DNA from: DAOUKH01 sp965261455
GTDB taxonomy: Bacteria > Chloroflexota > Dehalococcoidia > SHYB01
Assembly (NCBI GenBank): GCA_965261455.1
Contig: OZ253453.1
Span: 434,001-498,000 of the forward strand
Length of the DNA: 64,000 nt
Reading direction: 5' to 3'
Positions 16,578 to 25,392 of the stretch are shown here, piece after piece. The first letter of the stretch is position 1. Each line of letters starts with the position of its first letter. The notes under the pieces were generated by a model. That model made no database searches. It was given only the letters and a program-made list of their open reading frames with translations, and was not told where the DNA came from. The translations under genes were made by a program, and so were the position numbers.

Positions 16578-17816
16578 TCACCCCAGCAGCCGCACCTCGA
16601 CCTCGGCCCCCGCGTAGAGGCCGCCCGCGTCCAGGGGCACGCGGAGCAGACCGTCGGCGCGCACTAGGGTGTAGATGAGGTTCGACTTGCCGAAGACGGG
16701 CTCGGCGTACCGCTTGCCGTCCCGTTCGACAAGGCGCGCCGGCACGTAGTCCTCCCTGCCGGGTGCCGAGGCCACGTCGCGGGTCAGGGTGGCGCGGGCC
16801 GTGGGCGGCTCCGGCGGCGCGGCGCAGCCGCTGAGCCACGCGATCGCGGGCCGCACGAAGAGGTCGAAGACGATCATCGCCGAGACGGGGTTGCCGGGCA
16901 GCCCGAACACCGGCTTCCCGCCCACGACGGCGAGCACCGTCGGCTTGCCGGGCCGCAGCGAGACGCCGTGGAGGAGGATGCCCGGCTCGCCAAGCCCCTG
17001 GATGACCTGGGCGGTCAGGTCGCGGGCGCTCACCGAGCTGCCCGCCGAGATGACCAGCGCGTCGTGCGCGCCCAGGCCATCCGCCGCCGCCCGCGCTAGG
17101 GCGTCGGCTTCGTCGCCGACGATGCCCAGCATCGCGGCTTGCCCGCCGGCGCGCTCGGTCAGCGCCGCCAGAGTGTAGCTGTTCACGTCGCGGACCTGCC
17201 CCGGCTCGGGGGCCGCGTCCGGCGGCACGACTTCGTCGCCGGTGGAGAGAATGCCCACGCTGGGACGGCGCGCCGCCTCGACCGTGGCCGCGCCGACGGC
17301 GGTCAGCCCGCCGAGGTCCTGCGGACGCAGCCGGTGGCCCTTGGGCAGCACAAGTCCGCCTTCCTTGACGTCCTCGCCGGGCTGCACGACGTTCTCGCCC
17401 ACCGCGACGGCGCGGACGACCTCGATGGTGGTCTCGTCCACCGGCTGGGTGTGCTCGACCATGACGACGGCGTCGGCGCTGTGGGCCAGCATCCCGCCGG
17501 TATGCGCCCCCGCCGCCTCGCCCTGGGCGATGTCGAACGCCGGCCGGCTACCCGTGGGCACGTCGCCGGCCACGCGCAGATAAGCGGGAAGTCCCTCGCT
17601 CGCACCGAAGGTGTCCTTGGCGCGGACCGAGAAGCCGTCCATGCTCGAACGTGGGAACGAGGGAAGGTCGCCTCCGGCGAAGACGTCACGGGCCAGGTAC
17701 CGCCCCAGCGCCCCCCCGGTGGCGACCGTCTCGACGCCAAGCACGCGGACCTCGACGCTGCGGCGCAGCAAGGCCAGCGCCTCCGAAGGCGGCAGGACGT
17801 TGAAGAGCTCCGGCAT
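16578..17816 (-). CDS. moeA: MoeA molybdopterin molybdotransferase
   Basis: 412 aa, full-length MoeA without fusion. Motifs: RSSMDGFSVRAKDTFG, GMLAHSADAVVMVEH, LSTGDEVV, ALVISAGSSVSARDLT and GLPGNPVSAMIVF. Catalyses Mo insertion into molybdopterin-AMP. Domain order is the usual linker, MoCF core (~180-320) and C-terminal beta domain. Two MoeA copies within 4 kb, one fused to a PBP domain, is common in Chloroflexota and archaea and may reflect Mo/W discrimination (inference). No Shine-Dalgarno; TAGAAT-N6-ATG suggests leaderless translation. Confidence 0.94.
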   Translation of the reverse strand: MPELFNVLPPSEALALLRRSVEVRVLGVETVATGGALGRYLARDVFAGGDLPSFPRSSMDGFSVRAKDTFGASEGLPAYLRVAGDVPTGSRPAFDIAQGEAAGAHTGGMLAHSADAVVMVEHTQPVDETTIEVVRAVAVGENVVQPGEDVKEGGLVLPKGHRLRPQDLGGLTAVGAATVEAARRPSVGILSTGDEVVPPDAAPEPGQVRDVNSYTLAALTERAGGQAAMLGIVGDEADALARAAADGLGAHDALVISAGSSVSARDLTAQVIQGLGEPGILLHGVSLRPGKPTVLAVVGGKPVFGLPGNPVSAMIVFDLFVRPAIAWLSGCAAPPEPPTARATLTRDVASAPGREDYVPARLVERDGKRYAEPVFGKSNLIYTLVRADGLLRVPLDAGGLYAGAEVEVRLLG

Positions 17817-17822
17817 GGCGCC

Positions 17823-17828
17823 ATTCTA
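17823..17828 (-). promoter_or_regulatory. Candidate leaderless -10 (TAGAAT) of moeA
   Basis: TAGAAT on the minus strand with exactly 6 nt to the ATG at 17816; identical layout to the other moeA. Confidence 0.45.
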
Positions 17829-17857
17829 GGAAGCGCAGCGTTCGGCGTCCACGCCCT

Positions 17858-17965
17858 CCGGAGACCTTTGCACAACCCGCGCCGTGTAGCGGCGCATCCC
17901 GTAGGGGCGTCCCTTGTGGGCGCCCTCCCTCCCGTAGGGGCGATTCGCGAATCGCCCTCCCTGAG
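17858..17965. repeat. Dispersed repeat block with perfect 20-bp palindrome (copy 6)
   Basis: GGAGACCTTTGCACAACCCG, then CCCGTAGGGGCGTCCCTTGT-GGGCGCCC, then CCCGTAGGGGCGATTCGCGAATCGCCC, in which GGGCGATTCGCGAATCGCCC is a perfect palindrome. Located between moeA and the dehydrogenase, no gene in this gap. Confidence 0.75.
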
Positions 17966-18014
17966 CGCCCATGTGGCCCGGGGCCAGAGTCACGCAGCCC
18001 CCTACGGTCCGCCC

Positions 18015-19049
18015 CTAGTAAGCCCGCGCGCGGTCCACGACGTTGCGCAGCGGCTCGCCCGCAAGGTACCGCCCAAGGTTGTCGAGGAAGAGATCGACGA
18101 CGCCGTCGTCGTAGCCCTCGGACAGGCCCGCGACGTGGGCGGTGACCAGGGCGTTGTCGACCTCCCACCAGGGGCTGTCGGCCGGGGGCGGCTCGCTCTG
18201 GAGCACATCGAGGGCGGCGCCCGCGATGCGCCGCTCCGCCAGCGCCGCCAGCAGCGCCGGTTCATCCACGAGGTCGCCGCGCGCCGGGTTGATGAAGTAT
18301 GCCGTCGGCTTCATCAGGCTGAGCTCGCGGGCGCCGATCATGCCCCGCGTCTCCGGTGTCGAGGGCGCGGCGAGGACGAGGAAGTCGGCCTCGCGCAGCA
18401 CGCGGTCGAGGGCGGACGGCGGCAGCACCTCGACCTCGGCGCCGACGAGGCCGGCGTCCGCGAGGTTGCGCTTGACCGCCAGCACGCGCATGCCGAAGGC
18501 CGCGGCGAGGCGCGCTGTCTCCCGTCCGATGGCCCCGAACCCCACGATCCCGATGGTCGCGCCGCGAAGCTGGGCCAGGTCGAAACGGTCCCACTGGCGC
18601 GCCCGCTGGCCTCGGACCATGCGCCCGACTTGCTTGGCCAGGGTCAACATCTGCGTCAGGACCCACTCGGCGACGGGGCCGGCGCTGATCCCCGCGCCGC
18701 TGGTGATGGCGACGTTCGGGTCGCGCCACACGTCGACCCCGCGCGCCCATTCCGACCCCGCCAGCGGTAGCTGTATCCAGCGCAGGTTGGGCGCGCGGCG
18801 CCCCATGTCGGCGGGCAGCCGGCGGGCGGCGAGCAACACCTCCGCCCGCGACAGCAGCGCGTCGAGGGAGCGTCCGCCGCTCCGGTCCGGCGCGGGCTCC
18901 TGCCCGGGGCGCAACGCCGAGGGCAGTTCCTCGAAGAGCCTCGCCGCCGCGTCGGCGACGTGAACCCGCGCGTCGACCTTCTCGATACGCTCGATCAGGT
19001 CGTCCGTAAGGCTGGTGGCGATGACTACTTCGACAGGTTCGCTGGACAT
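18015..19049 (-). CDS. D-isomer-specific 2-hydroxyacid dehydrogenase
   Basis: 344 aa. Rossmann motif GIVGFGAIGRETARLAAAFG, substrate arginine in NPARGDLVDE, acidic partner in LDVLQSEPPP, and catalytic histidine in VTAHVAGLS, so the R-E-H triad is complete. Catalyses NAD(P)-dependent interconversion of 2-hydroxy and 2-oxo acids; substrate not determinable. Start placed at ATG 19049 (MSSEPVEVVIATS), where CATAAT lies 6 nt upstream (leaderless); the 44 residues of in-frame extension upstream come from repeat DNA. Confidence 0.9.
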   Translation of the reverse strand: MSSEPVEVVIATSLTDDLIERIEKVDARVHVADAAARLFEELPSALRPGQEPAPDRSGGRSLDALLSRAEVLLAARRLPADMGRRAPNLRWIQLPLAGSEWARGVDVWRDPNVAITSGAGISAGPVAEWVLTQMLTLAKQVGRMVRGQRARQWDRFDLAQLRGATIGIVGFGAIGRETARLAAAFGMRVLAVKRNLADAGLVGAEVEVLPPSALDRVLREADFLVLAAPSTPETRGMIGARELSLMKPTAYFINPARGDLVDEPALLAALAERRIAGAALDVLQSEPPPADSPWWEVDNALVTAHVAGLSEGYDDGVVDLFLDNLGRYLAGEPLRNVVDRARAY

Positions 19050-19055
19050 GCCCGC

Positions 19056-19061
19056 ATTATG
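19056..19061 (-). promoter_or_regulatory. Candidate leaderless -10 (CATAAT) of the dehydrogenase
   Basis: CATAAT on the minus strand, 6 nt before ATG at 19049; no Shine-Dalgarno between. Confidence 0.4.
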
Positions 19062-19109
19062 CGCCGTGGCGTCCCCCCGGCGGAACCCGCCGCAGACATC
19101 TTGGCCGCT

Positions 19110-19345
19110 GACCTCTCTGCCCTTTGAGACCTTTGCAAAGCCGACTGGGCTCCTGGCGGGGGGAGCGGAGGTGGCATCCACTTAAACCTCTCCCCCTGTG
19201 GGGGAGACTGAGAGAGGGCGGGGGGGAGGCGGGGGCCGCGCGACCTTGCTGAAGCCCGCCTGCCCGGTTGCGCAAAGGTCTCCCTTTGGAGAGCCTCTCC
19301 GTCCCTTGGAGAGACCGAGAAAGGGCCGCGACATCCGCCCCTTCC
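19110..19345. repeat. Dispersed repeat block (copy 7)
   Basis: TTTGAGACCTTTGCAAAGCC, then CTCTCCCCCTGTGGGGGAGACTGAGAGAGGGC, then GGTTGCGCAAAGGTCTCC in inverse orientation and TTGGAGAGACCGAGAAAGGG. Mixed orientations of the same modules as elsewhere. Confidence 0.65.
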
Positions 19346-19826
19346 CTATCCCTGCATTCGCCCCCTACCATGGTCCCATGCACACCCAGCCCAGCGGTGC
19401 CGGCCAGCCACCCACGGCCCTTCCTCTCGAGGGTCGCCGGTTGGCCATGGGCGCGCGCAACAAGCCACGAGACCTCCCCCCGAGCCGGTGGAAACAAGCC
19501 GCCTCCGGGAGTTCTTGCGTGTAGGCACACTGAGCGCCAGAGGTCGTGTCTCCGGGTTCGACGACGAGACACCCTGTCGGCGCTTGTGCGAGGCGAAGCC
19601 GGCTTTCGGCGAATGCCTTGAAGAACTCTTTGACGCCATCCTCTCCAGGTGGCGGCGGGAGTTGGAAAGAGAGACGGGGAGAGCAAGCTCAGCCAACTGA
19701 TCCCGCCGGGCCCGTGGGGCCGGCCCGCCACCTCCGGCGCGCCCGCCGCTCCTTCTCACTCTTTAAAACGGGATCGCCCCCTTGGCCCCGGTGCGCCTTC
19801 CGCCAACCAATCGCGCCCTCTGGAAG
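19346..19826. other. Gene-poor segment, possible decayed coding sequence
   Basis: Part of a 1.1-kb gap between the dehydrogenase and the CaiB gene. A 70-aa plus-strand frame at 19488-19700 (SRLREFLRVG...ELFDAILSRWRRELERE) has a protein-like helical composition but only a GTG start without a ribosome site, and no recognised family. Other open frames here are Arg/Pro-rich shadows. I see no convincing intact gene. Confidence 0.3.
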
Positions 19827-20065
19827 GCTTTGCATAACCCCCGCCGGGTAACGGCGCAATCCCGTAGGGGCGTCCCTTGTGGGCGCCCTCCCTCCTGTAG
19901 GAGACCTTTGCGTAACCCGCCCGCAGGCTCAAGCATGGGTGGGGCCGGGAGGTCTTGCCTCTTCTCCCCACGGGAAAGATTGAGATGAGGGGCCCCCTCG
20001 CAACCACCACGGGTTATCGAAGCCCGCCACCTTCGCGGTCAGTCACCCCGGTTATTGCGAGAACC
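19827..20065. repeat. Composite dispersed repeat block (copy 8)
   Basis: GGCTTTGCATAACCCCCGCC, GTAGGGGCGTCCCTTGTGGG, then the long module from 19900 (GGAGACCTTTGCGTAACCCG ... TTCTCCCCACGGGAAAG ... ACCACCACGGGTTATCGAAG ... CAGTCACCCCGGTTAT). The closest match to the copy at 14327-14480. Confidence 0.75.
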
Positions 20066-20147
20066 GGGGGAGAGGGGCCTCATCCGCCACTCCTTGACAC
20101 CGGTTGCGGCGTCCCTAAGAATCCGGCCCACGCCGGAGGGCCTTTCG

Positions 20148-21443
20148 ATGACCCACCCCACCGATTCTCAAGCCGCGCCGCCGGGCCGCCCCGACTCGCC
20201 GCTCGGCCCCTACCGAGTGCTCGACCTCACCGAGGGCGGGGTCAACTGGGCGGGACGCCTCCTCAGCGACATGGGCGCCGACGTGATCAAGGTCGAGCCT
20301 CCCGGCGGCAGCCCCACCCGCAACCGCGGCCCCTTCTACCAGGACGAGCCTCACCCCGAGCGCAGCCTCTACTGGACTGCCTACAACCTCAACAAGCGCG
20401 GCGTGACCCTCGACCTCGAACAGCCCGAAGGCCAGGACCTCTTCACCCGCCTCGCCGCCACGTCCGACTTCATCCTTGAATCGTCGACGCCGGGGACGAT
20501 GCGCGACCTCGGCCTCGGCTACGAGCAGATGAGCGCGGTCAACCCCGGGATCATCTACGCCTCGATCACGCCCTTCGGCCAGTCCGGGCCCTACGCCCGG
20601 TACAAGACCACCGACATGGCGCTCTGGGCCATGGGCGGCGCCCTCTACGTCTGCGGCGACGGCGACCGCCCCCCGGCGCGGGTGTCCGTGCCCCAGGCGG
20701 AGCACCAAGGCGGAGCGCAGGGCGCGGCGGGCTCGCTCATCGCACTCTTCGCCCGCCACGCCACCGGCGAGGGCCAGCACGTGGACATCTCGATTCAAGC
20801 CGCGGTGATCCGGGTGCTGATGAACGCGGCGTCGAACTCGGTGCTCATGGACGTCAACATCGAGCGCGGCGGCGGGACGAAGAAGTTCGAGGACCTCACC
20901 GTGCGCGACGTCTTCCCCACGCTCGACGGCTACATCGCCGGCACCGTGTCGGGCGGCAACGTCGCCTGGCGGTCGACGGAGGCGCTGATCCGCTGGATGG
21001 AGGCGGAAGGCAAGGCGTCGGACTTCTTGAAGTCGCAGGACTGGCGCACCATGGACTACTACAAGATCATGACCGTCGGCGGCCAGTTGGCCCGCGACTT
21101 CGAACGGTGCCAGGCCGAGTTCGCCGCCTTCTTCGCCTCGAAGACGAAGGCGGAGATCTACGCCCACGCGGTGAGCGACAAGATGTTGCTCGCGCCGGTG
21201 AACAACATGAAGGACCTGCTGGAGAACGAGCACCTCGGCTTCCGCGAGTTCTGGCAAGAGGTCGACCAGCCCGGCATGGACGCGTCCTTCGCCTTCCCCG
21301 GACCGTACATAAAGATGAGCGAAACGCCGATCGAGTACCTGCGGGCCGCGCCCCTAATCGGCGAGCACAACGCCGACGTGTTCGGCGAGATCGGCGTCAC
21401 CGAGCGCGACCTCGAACGGCTTCGGGACGCGGGCGTCGTGTAA
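20148..21443 (+). CDS. CaiB/BaiF CoA-transferase family protein, catalytic Asp replaced by Glu
   Basis: 431-aa class III CoA-transferase fold: YRVLDLTEGGVNWAGRLL, MGADVIKVEPPGG, NLNKRGVTLDL, GEGQHVDISIQ and C-terminal APLIGEHNADVF. Class III enzymes move CoA between carboxylic acids through an Asp acyl-anhydride. Aligning the block before GGAQGAAG with the paralogue at 62544 (GDIAGGLYGA) puts Glu (QAEHQGG) at the Asp position, so catalysis may differ or the protein may be a non-catalytic partner. Start ATG at 20148 with GGAGGG upstream. Stands alone after a repeat-rich gap. Confidence 0.85.
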   Translation: MTHPTDSQAAPPGRPDSPLGPYRVLDLTEGGVNWAGRLLSDMGADVIKVEPPGGSPTRNRGPFYQDEPHPERSLYWTAYNLNKRGVTLDLEQPEGQDLFTRLAATSDFILESSTPGTMRDLGLGYEQMSAVNPGIIYASITPFGQSGPYARYKTTDMALWAMGGALYVCGDGDRPPARVSVPQAEHQGGAQGAAGSLIALFARHATGEGQHVDISIQAAVIRVLMNAASNSVLMDVNIERGGGTKKFEDLTVRDVFPTLDGYIAGTVSGGNVAWRSTEALIRWMEAEGKASDFLKSQDWRTMDYYKIMTVGGQLARDFERCQAEFAAFFASKTKAEIYAHAVSDKMLLAPVNNMKDLLENEHLGFREFWQEVDQPGMDASFAFPGPYIKMSETPIEYLRAAPLIGEHNADVFGEIGVTERDLERLRDAGVV

Positions 21444-21533
21444 GCGGCTCCCGTCGGGATGACGGGCGGGTGTATTCTGAAGGTCGCGACGAATTCCGGA
21501 CCTCCGGCTAGACCAAGGAGCCTCGTACCTCCC

Positions 21534-21935
21534 ATGCCTCGATTTCCGCGCCTCCGATTGCTCGTGCTGCCCGCCGTCCTCGCCGCCGCATTGGCTCTCA
21601 CCGCATGCTCCGGCGAGTCGGCCACCCCCACGCCGCCGCGCCCCACCGCGACCCCCGGCGGCGCGATTACGCGAATCTACGTCGAGATGACGTCGTTCGA
21701 CTTCATACCCGAGGACCTCGAATTCTCGGTCGGGGAGACCGTCGAGTTCGATCTCTTCTCAAAGGACATCGAGCACGACTTCACGGTGGAAGACCTCGAT
21801 ATTCACTGGGACGTGGACGGAGGAGAACGGGCTACGGAACAGTTCACGTTCGACAGCGCGGGGACCTACCGGCTCATCTGCACCGTACCCGCGCATGAGG
21901 CGGCGGGGATGATCGGCGAGATCGTCGTCCGCTGA
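21534..21935 (+). CDS. Cupredoxin-domain lipoprotein
   Basis: 133 aa. Lipoprotein signal with lipobox ALTAC, a short Thr/Pro linker, then a cupredoxin domain: FIPEDLEFSVGETVEF, a copper His in DIEHDFTV and the C-x4-H-x4-M loop in ICTVPAHEAAGM. These provide His2-Cys-Met type-1 copper ligands, so it is probably a surface-anchored blue-copper electron carrier. Start ATG at 21534, AAGGAG about 13 nt upstream. A paralogue lies at 44246-44626. Confidence 0.88.
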   Translation: MPRFPRLRLLVLPAVLAAALALTACSGESATPTPPRPTATPGGAITRIYVEMTSFDFIPEDLEFSVGETVEFDLFSKDIEHDFTVEDLDIHWDVDGGERATEQFTFDSAGTYRLICTVPAHEAAGMIGEIVVR

Positions 21936-21950
21936 GCGCGCCGACCCGCG

Positions 21951-21986
21951 GTCCGGCTTGACAATAAGCCGGACGCTCGGCATTAT
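21951..21986 (+). promoter_or_regulatory. Promoter with overlapping 9-bp inverted repeat
   Basis: TTGACA (21958-21963), 17-nt spacer, CATTAT (21981-21986), upstream of the membrane gene at 22049. The -35 sits in the loop of a perfect inverted repeat GTCCGGCTT-GACAAT-AAGCCGGAC (21951-21974). This could be an operator or the terminator of the cupredoxin gene; there is no T-tract after the stem. Confidence 0.55.
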
Positions 21987-22048
21987 GCGGCACACCTGAA
22001 GCGGCCTTCCGTAATCGGTAGCGGCAGACAACCGGAAAGGGGGAGCCT

Positions 22049-22552
22049 GTGGATCTCTTCTGGGAGATTTACTTCGGCCTAGATCGCGTTGGGCACATCG
22101 TCGCCGGAATCACGTGGATCGGTATTCTCTACTACCTCAACTTCGCGCAGGTGCCTTTCTTTGCGAAGATGGAGCCTGCGGCGCGCACGAACGCCATACA
22201 GGTCCTGGTGCCCCAGGTGCTGTTCCTGTTCCGCTGGGCGGCCTTCTTCACCGTCCTCTTCGGCCTTGGCTTCATCATCGGGAAGGGCGCACAGGACCAT
22301 AACTACTTTGGGACGACGCGCTTCTACGACATCGCCATCGGCGGCGTGATGGGCCTCATCATGGCGGGCAACGTCTGGTTCATCATCTGGCCGAATCAGA
22401 AGAAGGTCATCGCGGCGGCGACCGCCGGCGAGGCGCCGGACCCATCGTGGGGGCGGAAGACGCTGCTGGCGTCGCGCACCAACACGATGCTCTCGGTCCC
22501 GATGATCTTCTTCATGGCCGCGGCGATTCATTTGGACTCGCTGTGGAACTAG
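22049..22552 (+). CDS. Urate-oxidase-N-terminal (PuuD-like) membrane protein
   Basis: 167-aa polytopic membrane protein of the DUF989/Urate_ox_N type. About four hydrophobic helices: RVGHIVAGITWIGILYYLNF, FLFRWAAFFTVLFGLGFIIG, IAIGGVMGLIMAGNVWFIIW and SVPMIFFMAAAIHL. His residues in helices 1 and 4 could ligate heme, as proposed for PuuD, which is a membrane urate oxidase; the cytochrome c part is absent, so urate oxidation is not assured. Start GTG at 22049 after GGAAAGGGGGAG. Followed after 13 nt by a small membrane protein. Confidence 0.8.
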   Translation: MDLFWEIYFGLDRVGHIVAGITWIGILYYLNFAQVPFFAKMEPAARTNAIQVLVPQVLFLFRWAAFFTVLFGLGFIIGKGAQDHNYFGTTRFYDIAIGGVMGLIMAGNVWFIIWPNQKKVIAAATAGEAPDPSWGRKTLLASRTNTMLSVPMIFFMAAAIHLDSLWN

Positions 22553-22565
22553 GGGAGGCCCAACC

Positions 22566-22757
22566 ATGAACAGCATCGAAGGTTTCATCGAATCGCCCAT
22601 CGGCAAGCCGATCGTGGCGGTGCTCTCCTTCATTGCCGGCATCACCGTCATCAACGGAAAGACGTTCCTCGAATCGCCCCACAAGACCGTCGTTGCCGGC
22701 GTCCTGCTCACGGGCGCGGCGGTCATCGCGATACGGATCTGGTCGATTGCCACCTAG
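22566..22757 (+). CDS. Small two-helix membrane protein, unknown
   Basis: 63 aa with two hydrophobic segments (IVAVLSFIAGITVI; VVAGVLLTGAAVIAIRIW). ATG at 22566 with GGGGAGGCCCAACC upstream and only 13 nt from the previous gene, so surely the second gene of that operon. No family recognised; probably a partner subunit of the PuuD-like protein. Confidence 0.75.
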   Translation: MNSIEGFIESPIGKPIVAVLSFIAGITVINGKTFLESPHKTVVAGVLLTGAAVIAIRIWSIAT

Positions 22758-22795
22758 CGCGCGGCGCTCTCAGGTCAACGAAATACGATAGCGGG

Positions 22796-22824
22796 AAGAG
22801 GCCCTGATCGCGGGGCCTCTTTTC
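22796..22824 (+). terminator. Rho-independent terminator
   Basis: AAGAGGCCC-TGATCGCG-GGGCCTCTT followed by TTC; ends the two-gene operon. Confidence 0.75.
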
Positions 22825-22867
22825 GTTTCGGGTATCCCGCAACGCTGAGGCCGTTGGGCCGAAGCGG

Positions 22868-22896
22868 TTGCATTTCGGGGGGAGGTTCACCATAAT
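22868..22896 (+). promoter_or_regulatory. Rubrerythrin promoter
   Basis: TTGCAT, 17-nt spacer, CATAAT, about 54 nt before the rubrerythrin ATG. Confidence 0.55.
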
Positions 22897-22949
22897 TCAC
22901 CCGTCTGAAATCCATCCCCGCGAGAGCCAAAGGTAGGAGGCACACCCCT

Positions 22950-23396
<447 letters not shown>

Positions 23397-23434
23397 CCGG
23401 CGTCCCGCAAACGATGCGGAGACCAATCGTGAGA

Positions 23435-23463
23435 CGCCCCGAAGGCATGCCTTCGGGGCGTTT
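23435..23463 (+). terminator. Strong hairpin after rubrerythrin (possible attenuating terminator)
   Basis: CGCCCCGAAGGCA-TGCCTTCGGGGCG, a perfect 13-bp inverted repeat, followed by only TTT. It lies 18 nt before the GTG of the next gene, so it may reduce read-through or stabilise the rubrerythrin mRNA. Confidence 0.6.
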
Positions 23464-23480
23464 GCCTGCCTGGGGGTAGC

Positions 23481-24794
23481 GTGACCGAGAACGGATCGAG
23501 CGCGTCGCAAGACGGACCGGCCCGCGTGAATAAGCTGGCGGTGCACACGGCGCAGTTCTGGGACGAGGCGGCACTGCTCGCTGAACAGCAGCGCCAGTTC
23601 GACGTCTGCCACGGCTGCCGGCTGTGCTTCAACCTCTGCCCCGCCTTCCCCGCCCTCTTCAACGCGACCGACGCGGCCGAGGACGCCGGCGGCCTGCCCC
23701 TCACCCGCGAGGCGCTGCGCCCCGTCGAGGCGCAGTGCTACCAGTGCCAGCTCTGCTACCTCCGCTGCCCCTACACCGAGCCCCACGACTACAACCTCGA
23801 CGTGCCGGCCCTCTTCCTACGCGCCAACTTCGTCAACGCGCGCAAGGAGGGTGTTGGCCGCGCCGACCGCCTCCTCGCCGACACCGACCGCCTCGGAGGC
23901 ATGGGGTCGAAGACGGCGCCGCTGGCGAACGCGGCCAACCGGATCGCCCCGCTGCGCTTCGCAGCCGAGAAGACGATGGGCGTCCATCGCAAGGCGGCGT
24001 TGCCGGTCTTCTCCTCCCAGACGTTCGCCTCTTGGTTCGGGAAGAACCGGGAGCGGCTCCACGCTAAGCTCGATGGTCCCACGCGCAAGGCGGCCCTCTT
24101 CTACACGTGCTACCTGAACTATTGGGGCGCGGATGCCGCCATCGCCTGCGCCGAGGTCTTCACCCACAACAACATCGAGGTAATGGTCCCCAAGCAGCAG
24201 TGCTGCGGTATGCCCTTCCTGGACGCGGGCGTCGAAGCCGGCGTCCAGCGCAAGATCGACGCCAACCTCCCTGAGCTCCTGCGGGCCATCGACGACGGCT
24301 ACGACATCGTCACGCCGGGGCCGTCGTGCGGCATGATGCTGCGCCGCGACTGGCCGCAGCTCCGCGAGGGCGCGGAGACGCGCCGCGTCGCCGCGCACAC
24401 CTTCGACGTCTCCGAATACCTATGGAAGCTGAGGACCGCCGGCGAGCTCGACACCGGCTTCCAATCGAAGCTCGGCAAGGTCGTCTACCACGCCCCGTGC
24501 CACCTGCGGATGCAGTTCATCGGCAACAAGGGCGCCGACCTCATGCGGCTGGTGCCGGACACGGAGGTCGAGGTCGTCGACCGGTGCTCGCACCACGACG
24601 GCACGTGGGGGATGAAGAAGGACTCGCACGAGGTGTCGCTGCGCTACGGCAAGCGGCTCTTCGACGACATGAACGACGCCGAGGCCGACCTCTTCGTCTC
24701 CGATTGCCCGTTGGCGGCGGAGCAGATCCAGCAGGGCGCGGGCTGCCGTCCGGAGCACACGATGCAGGCGCTCAGGCGAGCGTACGGGATCTAA
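23481..24794 (+). CDS. (Fe-S)-binding protein, HdrB/GlpC-like
   Basis: 437 aa. Two 4Fe-4S ferredoxin motifs near the N-terminus (CHGCRLCFNLCP; CYQCQLCYLRCP), then two cysteine-rich CCG-type domains (QQCCGMPFLDAG with GPSCGMML; APCHLRMQF with DRCSHHDG), as in GlpC, heterodisulfide reductase subunit D/B and LutA-like proteins. Transfers electrons; the partner is probably the neighbouring rubrerythrin, making a peroxide-reducing chain (inference from the conserved trio). Start GTG at 23481. Confidence 0.88.
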   Translation: MTENGSSASQDGPARVNKLAVHTAQFWDEAALLAEQQRQFDVCHGCRLCFNLCPAFPALFNATDAAEDAGGLPLTREALRPVEAQCYQCQLCYLRCPYTEPHDYNLDVPALFLRANFVNARKEGVGRADRLLADTDRLGGMGSKTAPLANAANRIAPLRFAAEKTMGVHRKAALPVFSSQTFASWFGKNRERLHAKLDGPTRKAALFYTCYLNYWGADAAIACAEVFTHNNIEVMVPKQQCCGMPFLDAGVEAGVQRKIDANLPELLRAIDDGYDIVTPGPSCGMMLRRDWPQLREGAETRRVAAHTFDVSEYLWKLRTAGELDTGFQSKLGKVVYHAPCHLRMQFIGNKGADLMRLVPDTEVEVVDRCSHHDGTWGMKKDSHEVSLRYGKRLFDDMNDAEADLFVSDCPLAAEQIQQGAGCRPEHTMQALRRAYGI

Positions 24795-24797
24795 ACG

Positions 24798-25379
24798 ATG
24801 CGCAAGATCGAACGCGCCGACGTCCGGGACATCATCGAGTACGAGAAGGCGCGCGATGGCTTCCGCCGCCGGATCATCGAGCTCAAGAAGCGGCGGCGTG
24901 TCGGCGTGGGCCGCGACCTCACCTTCGTGTTCGAGAACCGCGACACGATGATCTTCCAGATCCAGGAGATGATGCGCGCCGAGCGCATCGTCCACGAGGA
25001 GGGGATCGCGGACGAGATCGAGGTCTACAACACGCTCATCCCCGACGAGAACGAGTTGAGCGCCACGCTGCTCATCGAGATCACCGACCAGCGCCGGATC
25101 AAGCCCGTCCTAGACCGGCTGATGGGCCTCGACGAGCCGGAGCGCGTCTCGCTCCAGTTCGGCGGCGAGCGGGTCTACGCTGTGTTCGAGGAAGGCCGCA
25201 GCAACGAGGAGAAGATCAGCGCGGTCCACTTCGTGCGCTTCCCCTTCAGTGGCCCGCAGGCGCGGCGCTTCCGCTCCGGCGAGGACACCGCCTACCTGTG
25301 CGTCGACCATCCCAACTACAAGCGGCGCGCCAAGATCGACCCCGAGACGCGCGCCAGCCTGGAAGCGGACTTCGCCTGA
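24798..25379 (+). CDS. DUF3501 family protein
   Basis: 193 aa, starting MRKIERADVRDIIEYEKARDG and containing FENRDTMIFQIQEMMRAERI and LIPDENELSATLLIEI, which are hallmark DUF3501 (PF12007) segments. Function unknown; the family is nearly always beside rubrerythrin and an HdrB/GlpC-like Fe-S protein, as here (3-nt gap). Soluble, mixed alpha/beta, acidic. Confidence 0.9.
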   Translation: MRKIERADVRDIIEYEKARDGFRRRIIELKKRRRVGVGRDLTFVFENRDTMIFQIQEMMRAERIVHEEGIADEIEVYNTLIPDENELSATLLIEITDQRRIKPVLDRLMGLDEPERVSLQFGGERVYAVFEEGRSNEEKISAVHFVRFPFSGPQARRFRSGEDTAYLCVDHPNYKRRAKIDPETRASLEADFA

Positions 25380-25392
25380 GCCGTCGTCCCCG

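Noticed and set aside
17139..18770. 543-codon plus-strand open frame across moeA and the dehydrogenase
   Set aside because: Spans two well-supported minus-strand genes and a repeat block; no domains.
19057..19731. 224-codon minus-strand ORF in the large gap
   Set aside because: Composed of repeat DNA with Arg/Pro/Gly-rich translation and no ribosome site.
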